A stretch of 64,000 bases of DNA from Serpula lacrymans var. lacrymans S7.9 (lineage: Eukaryota; Basidiomycota; Agaricomycetes; Boletales; Serpulaceae): positions 620,562 to 684,561 of the forward strand of contig NW_006763292.1 in assembly GCF_000218685.1 (NCBI RefSeq), in the 5' to 3' direction. Shown piece after piece: positions 22,281 to 31,709 of this stretch. Both the position numbers and the translations under genes were made by a program. Position 1 is the stretch's first letter. Each line of letters starts with the position of its first letter. The notes below the pieces were generated by a model. The model was not told where the DNA came from. It was given only the letters and a program-made list of their open reading frames with translations, and did not search any database.

Positions 22281-22670
22281 TGTTTGGACGTGACTGTCCA
22301 GTTGAGGGAATTTTTGAATTGACCCTCCTCATTATATACTCTCATTCAAACTCAGCCCAGATTCTGCACACCACTCCCTACCGAGAAATTTGTCCACCAG
22401 AGAAATTCTGCATGGAACTCTGTACCTACATTACAAGTTACTCCTTACAAACTCCCATCCCTCCGGTAGTACAGTATATAAGTTGTAGCTCCTGTACTCT
22501 GTTCCTGCAGTTTAAATTTCAACTAGTTCCTACCAACTTTATTCAAGTCTCTTTCTAAGTTCTATGGTCCTTCTGTGAAAAACCTTTACTACACTCCACC
22601 TTTTATCCTCTACTCTCACCCGTTCACTCACTCAAATTAGGGACCAAGGTTTGTGGAAGGGCCTAGCACA
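22281..22670 (+). repeat. Gypsy D2 3' LTR
   Basis: It starts TGTTTGGACGTGACTG after a G-rich tract and ends CTAGCACA at 22670. It aligns over its length with 51834-52614 (reverse), except that the D1 copy carries about 390 extra bases. Confidence 0.7.
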
Positions 22671-23398
22671 CATCAGGAAAAATGGGGGTAGCTATATAGA
22701 GCTCTATAGCACTATAAGTACTTATAAAGCTGTTATAGTGGTCAAACCTGTTATAGAACCTCTGCCATCTATAGAGCCTCGTAGCTCTATAAATGCTCTT
22801 ATAGATGTTGGAAATTGTTGTGTGGCTGATTAAAAAAAATTAACACAGACAGGATTTGAACTCTCAACCTGCTAGTTAGCTCTTGGGTGACTAAGCAACC
22901 TACAGCCACACATCACATTTATCCACTACACCATGAGAGCTTATAAAATATATTATACAGGTGTTATATATTGACCTTTTATGGACTTAGATTAATTTTT
23001 TACTCATTGTCACTACTTATATTTAGATAAATCATTATTCTTATTTTGTGAGTATTAGGGATACAAACTACTATTTCACTAATATAGGCTATGTATTTAA
23101 TTAATACTGTATGATTTATTAGCCCTTTTAAGCACCTTGAACTATATCATAACTATGACCTTTACAGCTATAGGAGCTATATAGGCTGCTATAGGCTATA
23201 AGAGCACTTATAGTATCTTGCCTATAATAATATACTTGACTCCAAACACTTTTGGCCTCTTTCTATTATTGAACAAGTTTATTAGATTAATCCAGAGTTT
23301 GAGGGAATTATAGATACTTCTCCCCTTGGTTAAAATTTTGCCTACTACTATGCTATAAGAGCTATAAGAGCTATATAGCAAAAAGGTTTTTCCTGATG
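22671..23398. mobile_element. Non-autonomous TIR element rich in TATAG words
   Basis: About 728 bp bounded by inverted ends: CATCAGGAAAAA...GCTATATAG on the left and CTATATAGC...GTTTTTCCTGATG on the right. The first bases after the right end are CACA, and the bases before the left end are also CACA (the end of the D2 LTR), a possible 4-bp duplication. The interior is filled with AGCTATAGAG-type words and has no ORF. Partial relatives lie at 2371-2515 and 11735-12071. It looks like a MITE of unknown superfamily. Confidence 0.5.
22845..22940 (-). ncRNA. tRNA-like segment with Pol III A and B boxes
   Basis: On the minus strand, GCTCTCATGGTGTAGTGG (from 22940) contains an A-box match, TGGTGTAGTGG (22923-22933). 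About 60 nt downstream GAGTTCAAATCC (22852-22863) matches the B box. The acceptor 3' side does not pair with the 5' end, and T-stem pairing is weak, so this is a degenerate tRNA or a tRNA-derived SINE head rather than a working tRNA. It lies inside the TIR element. Confidence 0.35.
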
Positions 23399-24065
23399 CA
23401 CAAGCTAAGTCAATTCCCAACCTCGTACCCCCCATCTCCATACTCTGAACTCATCACTCTGAAGGTCACAGTTCTCACAATAATGTATGTGGTTTTTTCA
23501 GAAATCACACATTTGTGATTTTGCTTACAGTTAGTCAAACAATTTGTATCTGAGAGCTTAACCACCATTTTCTGAGCAAATAACATATGAACTGTGTAAT
23601 GGATGTTAATATATTTTGGTGACAACCTTACAATATATCAAAAGTTTCAATTTGTGTTACACTGTTGACATACAAATATCATAACAAGACTTTAAGCAAA
23701 ACCACATACAATCTTTGTAAGAAATGTTATAATGTTGTGTTGACAACCTTACAACAATAATTTGATCATGGTAAGCATGCATACATACAGATATTATCAT
23801 TGATATTGTGCTAGGTGTGATGTCGGGAAGCATTGTGTTGACTCGCCGGGATCTTCTCTATACTAAGGACACATTTGGAAGCCACATATGCCAGGGGCAT
23901 AATTACCACAAGCTACAACAGTGTTTTGATCATTCTATGTATGTACACATATATTACAGTTGATACTGTGTTATATGTGATGTCAGAATGTGTTGTTGTG
24001 ATACCCCAGGGTCCTATCTGCACTCATGCTGCAATTGGGAATATAGGCCACAAGGTTGATTTGAT
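23399..24065. other. Non-coding stretch
   Basis: AT-rich, no gene supported. A short motif, TGACAACCTTACAA, is repeated at about 23620 and 23738. Confidence 0.5.
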
Positions 24066-24270
24066 CCAGCTGGGTCGTCCTAGACAAGAGATTATTAACC
24101 TATCCAGCCGGGTCATCTCAGACAGGCATGATCAGGCCCAGCTGGGCTATTCTAGACGGGTGTGCTCTGACCCAGCCAGGTCATCCTAGATGAAAAATTA
24201 TTGAACCATCCAGCTGGGTCATCTCAGGTGGGCATGGACAGATATAGCTGGGCCATTGTAGACAGGTGTG
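24066..24270. repeat. Imperfect tandem repeat, CCAGCTGGGTCATC units
   Basis: About six diverged units of roughly 35 bp, each starting CCAGCTGGGTCRTC. They are organised as two higher-order blocks offset by 106 bp (24066 and 24172), since AGANATTATTRAACC recurs at the same place in both. Confidence 0.7.
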
Positions 24271-24348
24271 TAATCAAATATACCATGCCAAAGCGGAATT
24301 AATAAGTCAGGAATTTTGAATGATACAAGATGCATGATATCTGAACTG

Positions 24349-24537
24349 CGTTACAATACACAATCTTCGGACTCTTAACTTTCAATCTCCTCTTTAACCT
24401 TCTTCTTCATTTTTCACACACTTGTGCCATACAGCACTTTCCTTTCGTTTCAGACTCTACTTGTATCTTCACTTTCCCGTGCCACTCTGCTTCCTCTTTA
24501 TTTTAGATACAAATCTCTCACGTGGTGGAGCTTGGTG
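24349..24537 (+). repeat. LTR-A relative, 5' part
   Basis: From about TTACAATACACAATCTTCGG, this matches the U3 half of LTR-A through the TTTTAGATACAAATCTCTCAC segment. It is joined directly to gag sequence at about 24545, so the rest of the LTR and the leader are deleted. Confidence 0.7.
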
Positions 24538-24549
24538 AGCTTTAGGCCA

Positions 24550-25830
24550 ACCCCCCTGAGCAAGTTGAGCAAAAATTCAACAAAAAAGTTGAGATTGTCG
24601 CTGACCCCAGAGCTTTTGACGGAGACTGAGCAAATTTTGCCAAATGGTGGATCAATGTCCAGATTTGGGTGAAGGCAAATTACAAGGCCTTCAAAAATGA
24701 TTTTGAGCTTGTAACTGCTATCTTGTCAAGGCTCAAAGGACCTGTGGCAGGTCAATACGCCCAAGTGTGACTTCAAGAGTGTTACATTTCTAATTGCTGG
24801 CCAAACTGAAACTGGCACAACCTCAAAGGGGAGGATGAAAAATATTCTAAACCCCAAGCTGAGTGTGACTGGGCATGCCAGCAAATCTGTACCTTCAAAC
24901 AAGGCAATATGAGGATGTATAATTTGTGACCCAGTTCCTGGCCCTCTCAATCCAAGGGGGCTTGGAAATGAACACACTGTGGAGTTGTTGGAGCAGAATA
25001 TTGCACCTGCCATAGCTTAATAGCTCTACTTACAGGGCAGAAGAGAGGACAATCAGGAGCTCTATCACATGCAATTTGGTGGCAAGTCCACCTACAAAAA
25101 CAACAACATTTTCCAGAGGAGCCCTGGGTCATCAAACCATCATCAAAACCATTCTCACGGGTTCAAGCTGTTTGGGCTGCAACCAGGGCAGGGGGCCCCT
25201 AGGGATATTGGTGTGGTCCATGGCAGACAGGTGCACAGATTCAAAGGGAACTGCTACAATTGCGGTCAAGAGGGACACATGTCCTGATATCGTTGAAATG
25301 GGGTGCAGGCCACCCAAAACCAAAATAAAGGGTGCCAGGTGCGCCAACTAGTATAAAATGAAGAGCTGGACAATTGGCTCAATATATATAACAAAATCTG
25401 GGCCTTTTTTTTGACCAGCAGGTTGCTGAGATGAAGGCCCAAGGAAAAGAATTTGGAGCTTAGGTCACTTGGGTGCCTTCACTCCTCAATACATTGAAGT
25501 AAATGTAAACCACACCAAAGCTCCCCCTGCTCCAGGGTGTTGCACAAGCAATAAAGGAAAGAGGGTGGCTCCCCATTTTGTAAATTGATTTTTGAATTTG
25601 TTATCAGAAGTATGTACTTGTATCCAGGAATGTGATTGTAATATTTATGATACTACCGCTGCACCAGTGTCTCTCCAGGAGTGTGGCCCCGGCAAGGCAA
25701 ACACTAGGGTGCTTGATTCTGGTAAAAATAAAAATAAAAATCTAGAAAATCCCAAAGTAGAAAAACATGTTTCTTTGATATTTTTTTTTCTTTTTCTCCG
25801 GAGCCACTTTCTACTACAATCCCAAGGTGT
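24550..25830 (+). pseudogene. Gypsy A-like gag and protease-region remnant
   Basis: Heavily damaged but colinear with gypsy A gag (30760-31709) and the start of its pol. Readable pieces are KFNKKVEIVADPRAF, LSRLKGPVAGQYAQV, FKQGNMR, the knuckle CYNCGQEGHMS, APPAPGCCTSNKGK and CNIYDTTAAPVS. Numerous stops and shifts (for example near 24628 and 24768) rule out function. It ends at about 25830, before the protease active site. Confidence 0.8.
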
Positions 25831-25849
25831 GTGTTGATGTGCACATATT

Positions 25850-26215
25850 TAGTCCGCAAAGATCTCATTCATCATGCTCTGGAAGGTCACCACTGAGTTG
25901 GTCAACCCTAAAAACATAACAAGGGGTTCAAAGGATCCTCAGCGGCACGTAAACATGGCCTTCCAAGCATCTTCTTCTTTGATGTGTACATTATTGTATC
26001 CCCATCTGAGATCCATCTTTGTTAAGATCTTGGCGCCAGCCAATTTATCTACTAGCTGACCGATCAAAGGCAGTGGATACACATTTTTAACTGTGTACTC
26101 ATTTAAGTAACAATAGTCCATAATCATTTACTTTTTACCATCCTTTTTAGGAATGAAGAACGCCAGGGATGTCATAGGGCTCTTGAAAGGTCTAATGTAA
26201 CCCTTCTTTAGCTGT
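25850..26215 (-). pseudogene. Gypsy A-like reverse transcriptase fragment, inverted
   Basis: The minus strand reads [59 protein letters not shown], colinear with gypsy A 32780-33135. It stops before the catalytic YxDD. It is oriented opposite to the gag remnant next to it, and its upstream edge is fused to the gypsy C 3' end near 26215. Confidence 0.8.
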
Positions 26216-28320
26216 TTGTACTCTTGTTGTTGTAAAGTTTTCAAAAGGTTGGAAATGTAATTGGAATCGTATTCGTCGAGGTGCATTGGGATTTTTATCA
26301 TGGAATGTTTTCACCTTTTTTGGTGAATTGGATAGGTTTTGTTTGGGTTCCCATGTGCGTTCCTCTTTTGGGTAGTTTTTCCAATGTACTAGGTATTCTA
26401 ATTTTCCTCTTTTTAGACGTGAGTCTAGAACTTCTTCAACTTTGTACTCTTCTTGTCCATCCACTATCACCGGTGGTATCGGTTTGGGTTGTTCTTGGGA
26501 GGGAAATTGTGGTTCTTTGTATAATGTGAGCTTTGTTTCATTAAAAACTGGATGGATAGGTTGCCATGTTGGTGGTAGTAGTAGTTTATAGGCTGATTCA
26601 CCTATTTTTTTGATGATTTCCAATGGTCCGTGCCTTTTATCATCCAGTTTCTTAGTTGGTCAGTCTGTTGAAATGTTCGTTGCTTCCACATATACTTTGT
26701 CTCCTATCTTATATTCCACCGCATCTCTTTTCCTTCTGCCCAATTGACTTGTTTATGGTTTACAAAGATTCTCAGATATTGTTCTATCTCTTGATTGATC
26801 CTCTCTGTTTGCCCATCCGTTTGTGGATGCCATGCTGTTGATGGATTTGCTTTTATCTGGAGTAGTGTTTGTAGATCTTTCATAAATTTAGAAACGAATT
26901 GCGGTCCCCAATCTGAAATGATCTTTTTGGGTATACCGTAGTTTCTAAATACGTGATCTCTAAATAATTGCGCTACTCTTTCTGAAGTGATTTCTATCTG
27001 TGTGGGGATTGCTTTAATCATTTTTGTGAACCAATCTACGACTACCATTATCATGTTGTATCTGATTGATTCTGGTAGTGGTCCGATTAGATCCACCGAA
27101 ATGATTTGCCAAGGTTTACTCGGGATTTTGTTCAGATGGAGTGGTGCTGCTTTCTTTTTGTGGTCTGTTTTGGTTCTCTGGCAGACTTCACACCCATCTA
27201 CGTATCTTGTGATATCTCTGTCCATATAAGGCCACCAGTATTCTCGAGTGATCAATTCCTTCGTTTTATATCTACCTGGGTGACCTGCAATGGTAGAGTC
27301 ATGGTTTCGTCTGATGATTTCTTCCCTCAACTTGGCATCTTTTGGTACGTAGATCCTGACTTTGAATACTATGTAACCTTCATCTTCAAACCATCTGTCT
27401 TCTCTCCTCTCTATCTTTCCTTTCATCTTTTTTATCAAGTCATCTACGTTTCCTTTTCTCTTTAAGATCCATTTTGAAATTACTAATTCTTCTTCCTGAC
27501 TTTCTGCTATTGCTTGTCTCTGTTTTGATGAAAGGGTTATTCGTACAAAGAGTTTCTCATCTAGTAGTACGACGTCCTCGTTATCTTTCTCTCCTTTATT
27601 GTGATCTGATCGTCTTGAAAACAGGTCTGCTTTTATATGTTTTCTTCCAGGCATATGGTGTACCGTGAAATGATATTGACTCAACTCTGTCATCCATCGT
27701 GCCTGTCGCCTATTCAACTTCCTTGGTTCTTTGAAATATAACAGATTTTGATGATCCGTCCATATTTCAAACTCTTCTTCCACATCTATTAAGTAGTGTC
27801 TCCATTCATTAAGTGCTGTCATAACGGCAAGAATTTCTTTGTCATAGATCCCGTAATTGCGTTCTGTGGGGTTCAACATTTTAGAGAGGTATGCAATTGG
27901 CTTCCAGTCATCTTTTTGTCTTTGTGATAAGACAGCTCCCATTGCGAAGTCACTACTATCTGCTTCTACTTTGTATTGGCCATGTGGTACTTGGAGGGCT
28001 AACACAGGGGCTGAAGCTACGCGTTCTTTTAAGGTGTTAAATGCTTTGCGTTGTTCATTTCCCCAAATGAATTCCTCTTTTCCCGTTAATTTGGTCAATG
28101 GTTTTGCTACTTCCCCGAAGCCTTCTATAAACCTTCTGTAGAAATTTACAAAGCCCAGAAATGCTTGGATATCTTTTTTGTTTTTACATTCCGGCTATTT
28201 GCTAATTCCTTCTACTTTCACTGGATCCATGCGAATTTCATTCTCTGAGATGATCAGTCCCAGATATTCTACTTCTGTCTGTTCGAAGTCGCATTTCTCC
28301 GGTTTAAGGTAGAGATGATT
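26216..28320 (-). pseudogene. Gypsy C pol: RT end, RNase H, integrase, chromodomain
   Basis: From the 5' side: RT thumb (LYLKPEKCDFEQTEVEYLGL, about 28200-28310); RNase H (VEADSSDFAMGAVLS, YDKEILAVM, WTDHQNLLYF); integrase zinc finger (HDSTIAGHPGRYKTKELI with CEVCQRTK); core (SVDLIGPLPES, IISDWGPQF, WHPQTDGQTERINQE). All three acidic residues are visible. A 464-codon frame (26704-28098) is open. It then jumps within integrase to the C-terminal domain (GKEMRWN) and, in another frame (26192-26623), a chromodomain with YKVEEVLDSRL and YLVHWKNYPKEERTWEP. Stops (for example near 28196) and an internal integrase deletion make it non-functional. Confidence 0.85.
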
Positions 28321-28325
28321 CTTTC

Positions 28326-29228
28326 TCAGGTTACTGCAAGATGAATTTTCTCGATGTGATCATCAATTTCCATGAGTAGTATTACAAATTTGTTGATGGC
28401 TCCGTTCTTATTAAGAGTACCATCTGCATTATAGACTGGGATCGGTCTCGGTATCTTTCTTGTTTCGTAATTTTGGTCTTTCACAAATTGAGAGTCGATG
28501 CAACTCCCCGTGCATCCACTATCTAATAGTGCTTCGACCGTTTTTGTTTTTAGAGTATCTAGTGTAGTGAGCTTACATATCACATTCATCTGATTGCCTT
28601 GGGTGCCCCTAATGTACTTTTTAGGGGAGGCAATTTCTATGATTGCTTGTATAGCTTCTGCTTTTGGTAACTGGTTGATTTTTTTTATTGTTTCCCGGGT
28701 TACTTCTCTAGTTCTCTTTTTGTGTGTCCAGGCACTTAGAATCCCAATGGATCTTTCTTCCTTTTGGTCTCTAAGCCTGTCTACTACCCACTCTGGGGTC
28801 CAGACTTTTTTTCTTTCTAGGTTTTGTTTTAGAGGGGTTCCTGACCTCTCTTCTACAGTCTCTGCTGCGTTTTTCTCCATAGAGTTCGCCGCATCGGGTA
28901 TAGGAGTCTCAGCATCCGCCGTCAGCGCTGCACTTTTTAGTGATTTGCCCGCTGTCGAAACTGCAGATGTCTCATCACTATCCGCCGCTTCTGCTGCGGT
29001 TGTGCTTTTCTTTTTTGCATGTTTTTCGTTTCTTATTTCTTTCTTTGTCTGTGGATTTTTTACAATTTTATTGTCAATGCTATCTGGTAAATTACATGTT
29101 TCCACAGACAAAGGGAGAAATTGATTCGAAATGTCTTTTGGGGTACCAATTGTACAAAGGAGTCTCACTGCACGAGGAACATTCTGTGCATCACCCTGTG
29201 CAAGGAGGTTTTGCACACTAGAGGGCAT
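28326..29228 (-). pseudogene. Chimeric ORF: host-gene piece fused to gypsy C protease region
   Basis: An open frame of 300 codons. Its first ~55 codons (MPSSVQNLLAQGDAQNVPRA and following) belong to the split cellular gene whose other half is at 43.03-44 kb. From about 29060 it changes to a Lys-rich, then Ala/Ser-rich segment and a retropepsin region (ALLDSGCTGSCIDSQFV, with DSG in place of DTG) of gypsy C. The protease frame ends at 28326, where an internal deletion joins it to the RT thumb, so the RT palm is missing. The fusion is probably the scar of a truncated gypsy C insertion. Confidence 0.65.
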
Positions 29229-29260
29229 AAAACCATCAAGCTTGCAGAGATGATGCGTGT
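29060..29260 (-). pseudogene. Split cellular-type gene, downstream part
   Basis: Continues the reading frame of the gene at 43026-45225 once the 29261-43025 insertion and one copy of its GCGTG duplication are ignored (KILT on one side, HHLCKLDGFMPSSVQ on the other). The block DAQNVPRAVRLLC matches a large Agaricomycete hypothetical family as I remember it. It is cut at about 29060 by gypsy C. Confidence 0.6.
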
Positions 29261-29393
29261 GTTACAATAACACATTTTCGGACCTTTAATTTTCATTCTC
29301 CTCTTTAACCTTTTACTGTAGTTTTCACACTCCGTGCCATGTGGCACTTTCCCTTTTGTTCAAACTCCACTTTGTTGCGCTGCACTGCCTTTC
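29261..29393 (+). repeat. Outer solo LTR-A, 5' part
   Basis: It starts TGTTACAATAACACATTTTCGG after the duplication GCGTG (29256-29260). It is broken by gypsy A at 29393 (duplication CTTTC, 29389-29393). Its other part is 42751-43025. Confidence 0.9.
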
Positions 29394-29809
29394 TGTTACG
29401 GTAACACAATTTTTGAACCTTTCCTTCATTTTCATTCTCCGCTTTAACCTTGTATACTTTAGCTTTCACACATGGTGCCACGCGGCACTTCCCCTTTTGT
29501 TCAAACTCCTCTTTCTCGCACCATGTTGCCTTCTTCTTATTTTAGATACAACTCTCTCACACAGTGGAGGTGGTCATGCGGGCTAGGCCCCATGACATCA
29601 TCAGCCACTGACTTTATCAACTGTACAGTACATAAGTACAAACACTCTGTATTAGTATATATACCCCAATAGATCCAGGAGACTCCTTAGCAAGTCCTCC
29701 TGTTGTATACCAACAAACTCTCTGCAGCTTAAGGGGTAACTACTCCCTCTTCACTACCTTTATAGTGTGTTCCTGTGTGCGCCAGAGTAACTAACTCTTG
29801 GTTGTTATA
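29394..29809 (+). repeat. Gypsy A 5' LTR
   Basis: TGTTACGGTAACACAATTTT to GGTTGTTATA, 416 bp. TATA box TATATATA at 29657-29664. The segment AGCAAGTCCT (29690-29699), 33 nt downstream of the TATA start, is near the expected RNA start. Confidence 0.95.
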
Positions 29810-29811
29810 TT

Positions 29812-29821
29812 AGGACTCGCT
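29812..29821 (+). promoter_or_regulatory. Gypsy A self-priming site (putative)
   Basis: AGGACTCGCT lies 2 nt after the 5' LTR. It is complementary to AGCGAGTCCT, the form of the R segment in the outer solo LTR (42907-42916), and pairs 9 of 10 with AGCAAGTCCT in gypsy A's own LTR. No tRNA 3'-end complement (TGG start) is seen. This is the arrangement of Tf1/sushi-type self-primed elements. Confidence 0.6.
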
Positions 29822-30278
29822 CTTCTACTCTCTCGCACATTGTGCAAAAGTCCCACTGGGCACCCGGACTCCAGGGTGAAGGAAATTTGGTTATTGGTTG
29901 GGAATATCCCACATAGCAGATAGGTGCGCTCCTAGCGACGGCCTTGTAGTGCTTTGGGAGAAGAACCAATACCTTCAATACGCGGCCCCCAGCGTTAAGG
30001 GGAGTACTTAGCTCAGCAGTCGGTGTGGAACCACTGTTGATTAGAATTTACATACAAAACTTCTTCTTCAAATACCTCTGACCGGGCCGGGCACTTGCCT
30101 CCGCCAGTCTGGAGAAGGGTTGACAGCTTAATAAGTGGACCACCCCCTGACAACCGTTCGGACCAGGGTTTCATACAAATACTTTATATATACAATTTCA
30201 ATTACTATAGTGTGGGTAGTCGGAGATTGAGATCCGATACTCAGCTGGGAAGAGGTTGATCCGCAGATAGCAAGCGGG
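29822..30278 (+). other. Gypsy A leader
   Basis: Untranslated leader, GC-richer than its surroundings, with no ORF of note. The homologous A2 leader (63505-63749) lacks the copia-1 LTR that follows here and so shows the empty site. Confidence 0.7.
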
Positions 30279-30598
30279 TATTAAGAACAAAGCTTGAAGG
30301 AAGTGTCTAGCCACTTGCTGAGAGCAATCAGGGACTAGAACTAGAGTCCAATGTGAGTAACTGTATTATTAGAGAGTATGACAGGTATACAGTACCTAGA
30401 GTCCAATGTGAGTAACTAGAGAATAGGAAGCATTGGACTCTGCAGTACTGTCCGAAGTTTTGTAAACAAAGGTAAACAAAGCAGCCACAAAGGCGAAATA
30501 ATAGAGAACACAATCAATAGTGAATGATAGAAGAATAGATAGAGAAAGGAATGAAAATATATAGGTAGCACAAAGGTGCAGAATCACCAAAACTAACA
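30279..30598 (-). repeat. Solo copia-1 LTR inside the gypsy A leader
   Basis: A reverse-strand, 320-bp copy of the copia-1 LTR (TGTTAGTTTTGG at the 30598 end, TTAATA at the 30279 end). Flanks GCGGG (30274-30278) and GCAGG (30599-30603) are a 5-bp duplication with one change. The unoccupied site AGCAAGCAGGGACC is seen in A2. It arose by insertion followed by LTR-LTR recombination. Confidence 0.95.
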
Positions 30599-30650
30599 GC
30601 AGGGACCCCCAGTTACCTTTTTTTTACATTACCAAAGAGAACAAGTTAAC

Positions 30651-31709
30651 ATGTCATCGCAACCGGATATCAACAGTCTGCTGCACAACATGCATGCGCA
30701 GATTCAGGCGTTAACTATGCAATTCGCCGAGCTACAGGCAAACCCCCCTGCAGCAACCCCCTCGGTAGAGAAAAAGTTCAATAAGAAAGTCAAAGTTGTT
30801 GCTGACCCTGGCGCCTTCGAAGGAGACAGAGCACAATTTGCTGAATGGTGGATCAAACTCCAGATTTGGGTTAAGGCAAACTGGGATGCATTTGCTGATG
30901 ACTTTGAGGTAGCCACTGCGGTGCTATCTCGACTAAAAGGACCTGTGGCGGGTCAATACACCCAAGTAAGACTTCAGGAGTGCTACACCGCGGGAGTGTG
31001 GCCCACCTGGGACAATCTCAAAGTAGAGATTAAAAAATATTTCAAGCCGCAAGCTGAGCGCAACTGGGCGCGTCAGCAAATCCATTCCTTCAAACAAGGC
31101 AACATGAGGACGGATGATTTCGTAACCCAGTTCCTGGCCCTCTCCATCCAAGGGGGTCTTGGTAATGAACATGCAGTGGAGCTGCTGGAACGCAATGTGA
31201 ACCCCCACATTGCAGAACAGCTTTATCTGCAGGATATGAGAAATGAGAATCTCTCTGAAGCAGCAGAGGAGGTTTGGAAAATAGATAGGGCTATAGAGCT
31301 CTACAAAATGCACCAAGGTGGCGAGACCACCAAAAACAACCAATCCCAGAGGCGCCCTGGGTCATCAAACCATCATAATCACTCTTACGGGTTCAAGCCA
31401 TTTGGGCTGCAGCCAGGACAGGGTGCTCCTATGGATATTGGCGCGGTCCAAGGCGGACAGATGTGCAGATTCAAGGGCAACTGTTACAACTGTGGCCAAG
31501 AGGGACACATGTCCCAAGATTGCAGAAACGGAGCACAGGCCGCCCAACAAAAAAATAACCAAGGGTGCCAGGCGCGCCAATTAGAATCCGAAAAACCGGA
31601 CGATCGGCTCCAGACTCTGGCCGGTTGCTTGTACGACAAAATCCGGGCCTTCTTCTACGATCAGCAGGCTGCTGAAATGAAGGCTCAGGGAAAAGGGTTC
31701 GGAGCTTAG
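30651..31709 (+). CDS. Gypsy A Gag
   Basis: An open frame of 352 codons from ATG 30651. It has a capsid-like region (VVADPGAFEGDRAQFAEWW, LSRLKGPVAGQYTQV, FKQGNMRTDDFVTQF, GLGNEHAVELL) and a CCHC zinc knuckle CYNCGQEGHMSQDC (about 280-293). The capsid segment has the retrotransposon-gag pattern. It forms the particle and binds RNA. The frame ends with TAG at 31707-31709, while pol continues in the -1 frame with overlap (see the slippery site). It appears intact, unlike the pol of this copy. Confidence 0.9.
   Translation: MSSQPDINSLLHNMHAQIQALTMQFAELQANPPAATPSVEKKFNKKVKVVADPGAFEGDRAQFAEWWIKLQIWVKANWDAFADDFEVATAVLSRLKGPVAGQYTQVRLQECYTAGVWPTWDNLKVEIKKYFKPQAERNWARQQIHSFKQGNMRTDDFVTQFLALSIQGGLGNEHAVELLERNVNPHIAEQLYLQDMRNENLSEAAEEVWKIDRAIELYKMHQGGETTKNNQSQRRPGSSNHHNHSYGFKPFGLQPGQGAPMDIGAVQGGQMCRFKGNCYNCGQEGHMSQDCRNGAQAAQQKNNQGCQARQLESEKPDDRLQTLAGCLYDKIRAFFYDQQAAEMKAQGKGFGA
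31688..31694 (+). promoter_or_regulatory. Putative -1 ribosomal frameshift heptamer
   Basis: GGGAAAA is in the correct register (G GGA AAA) relative to the gag frame, 13 nt before the gag stop. The pol frame is -1 to gag and open across this point. The A2 copy reads GGGAACA here. No downstream pseudoknot was worked out. Confidence 0.5.

Noticed and set aside
22845..22940. A functional tRNA gene
   Set aside because: The acceptor stem does not pair and the T-arm is weak; kept only as a tRNA-like segment.
24066..24270. CRISPR-like array
   Set aside because: Units are contiguous and diverged with no unique spacers, in a eukaryotic context.
26987..27668. Plus-strand ORFs across gypsy C integrase and RNase H
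   Set aside because: They are antisense shadows of the minus-strand pol frame and show only hydrophobic, low-complexity translations. They have no recurring counterpart, unlike the gypsy D antisense ORF.
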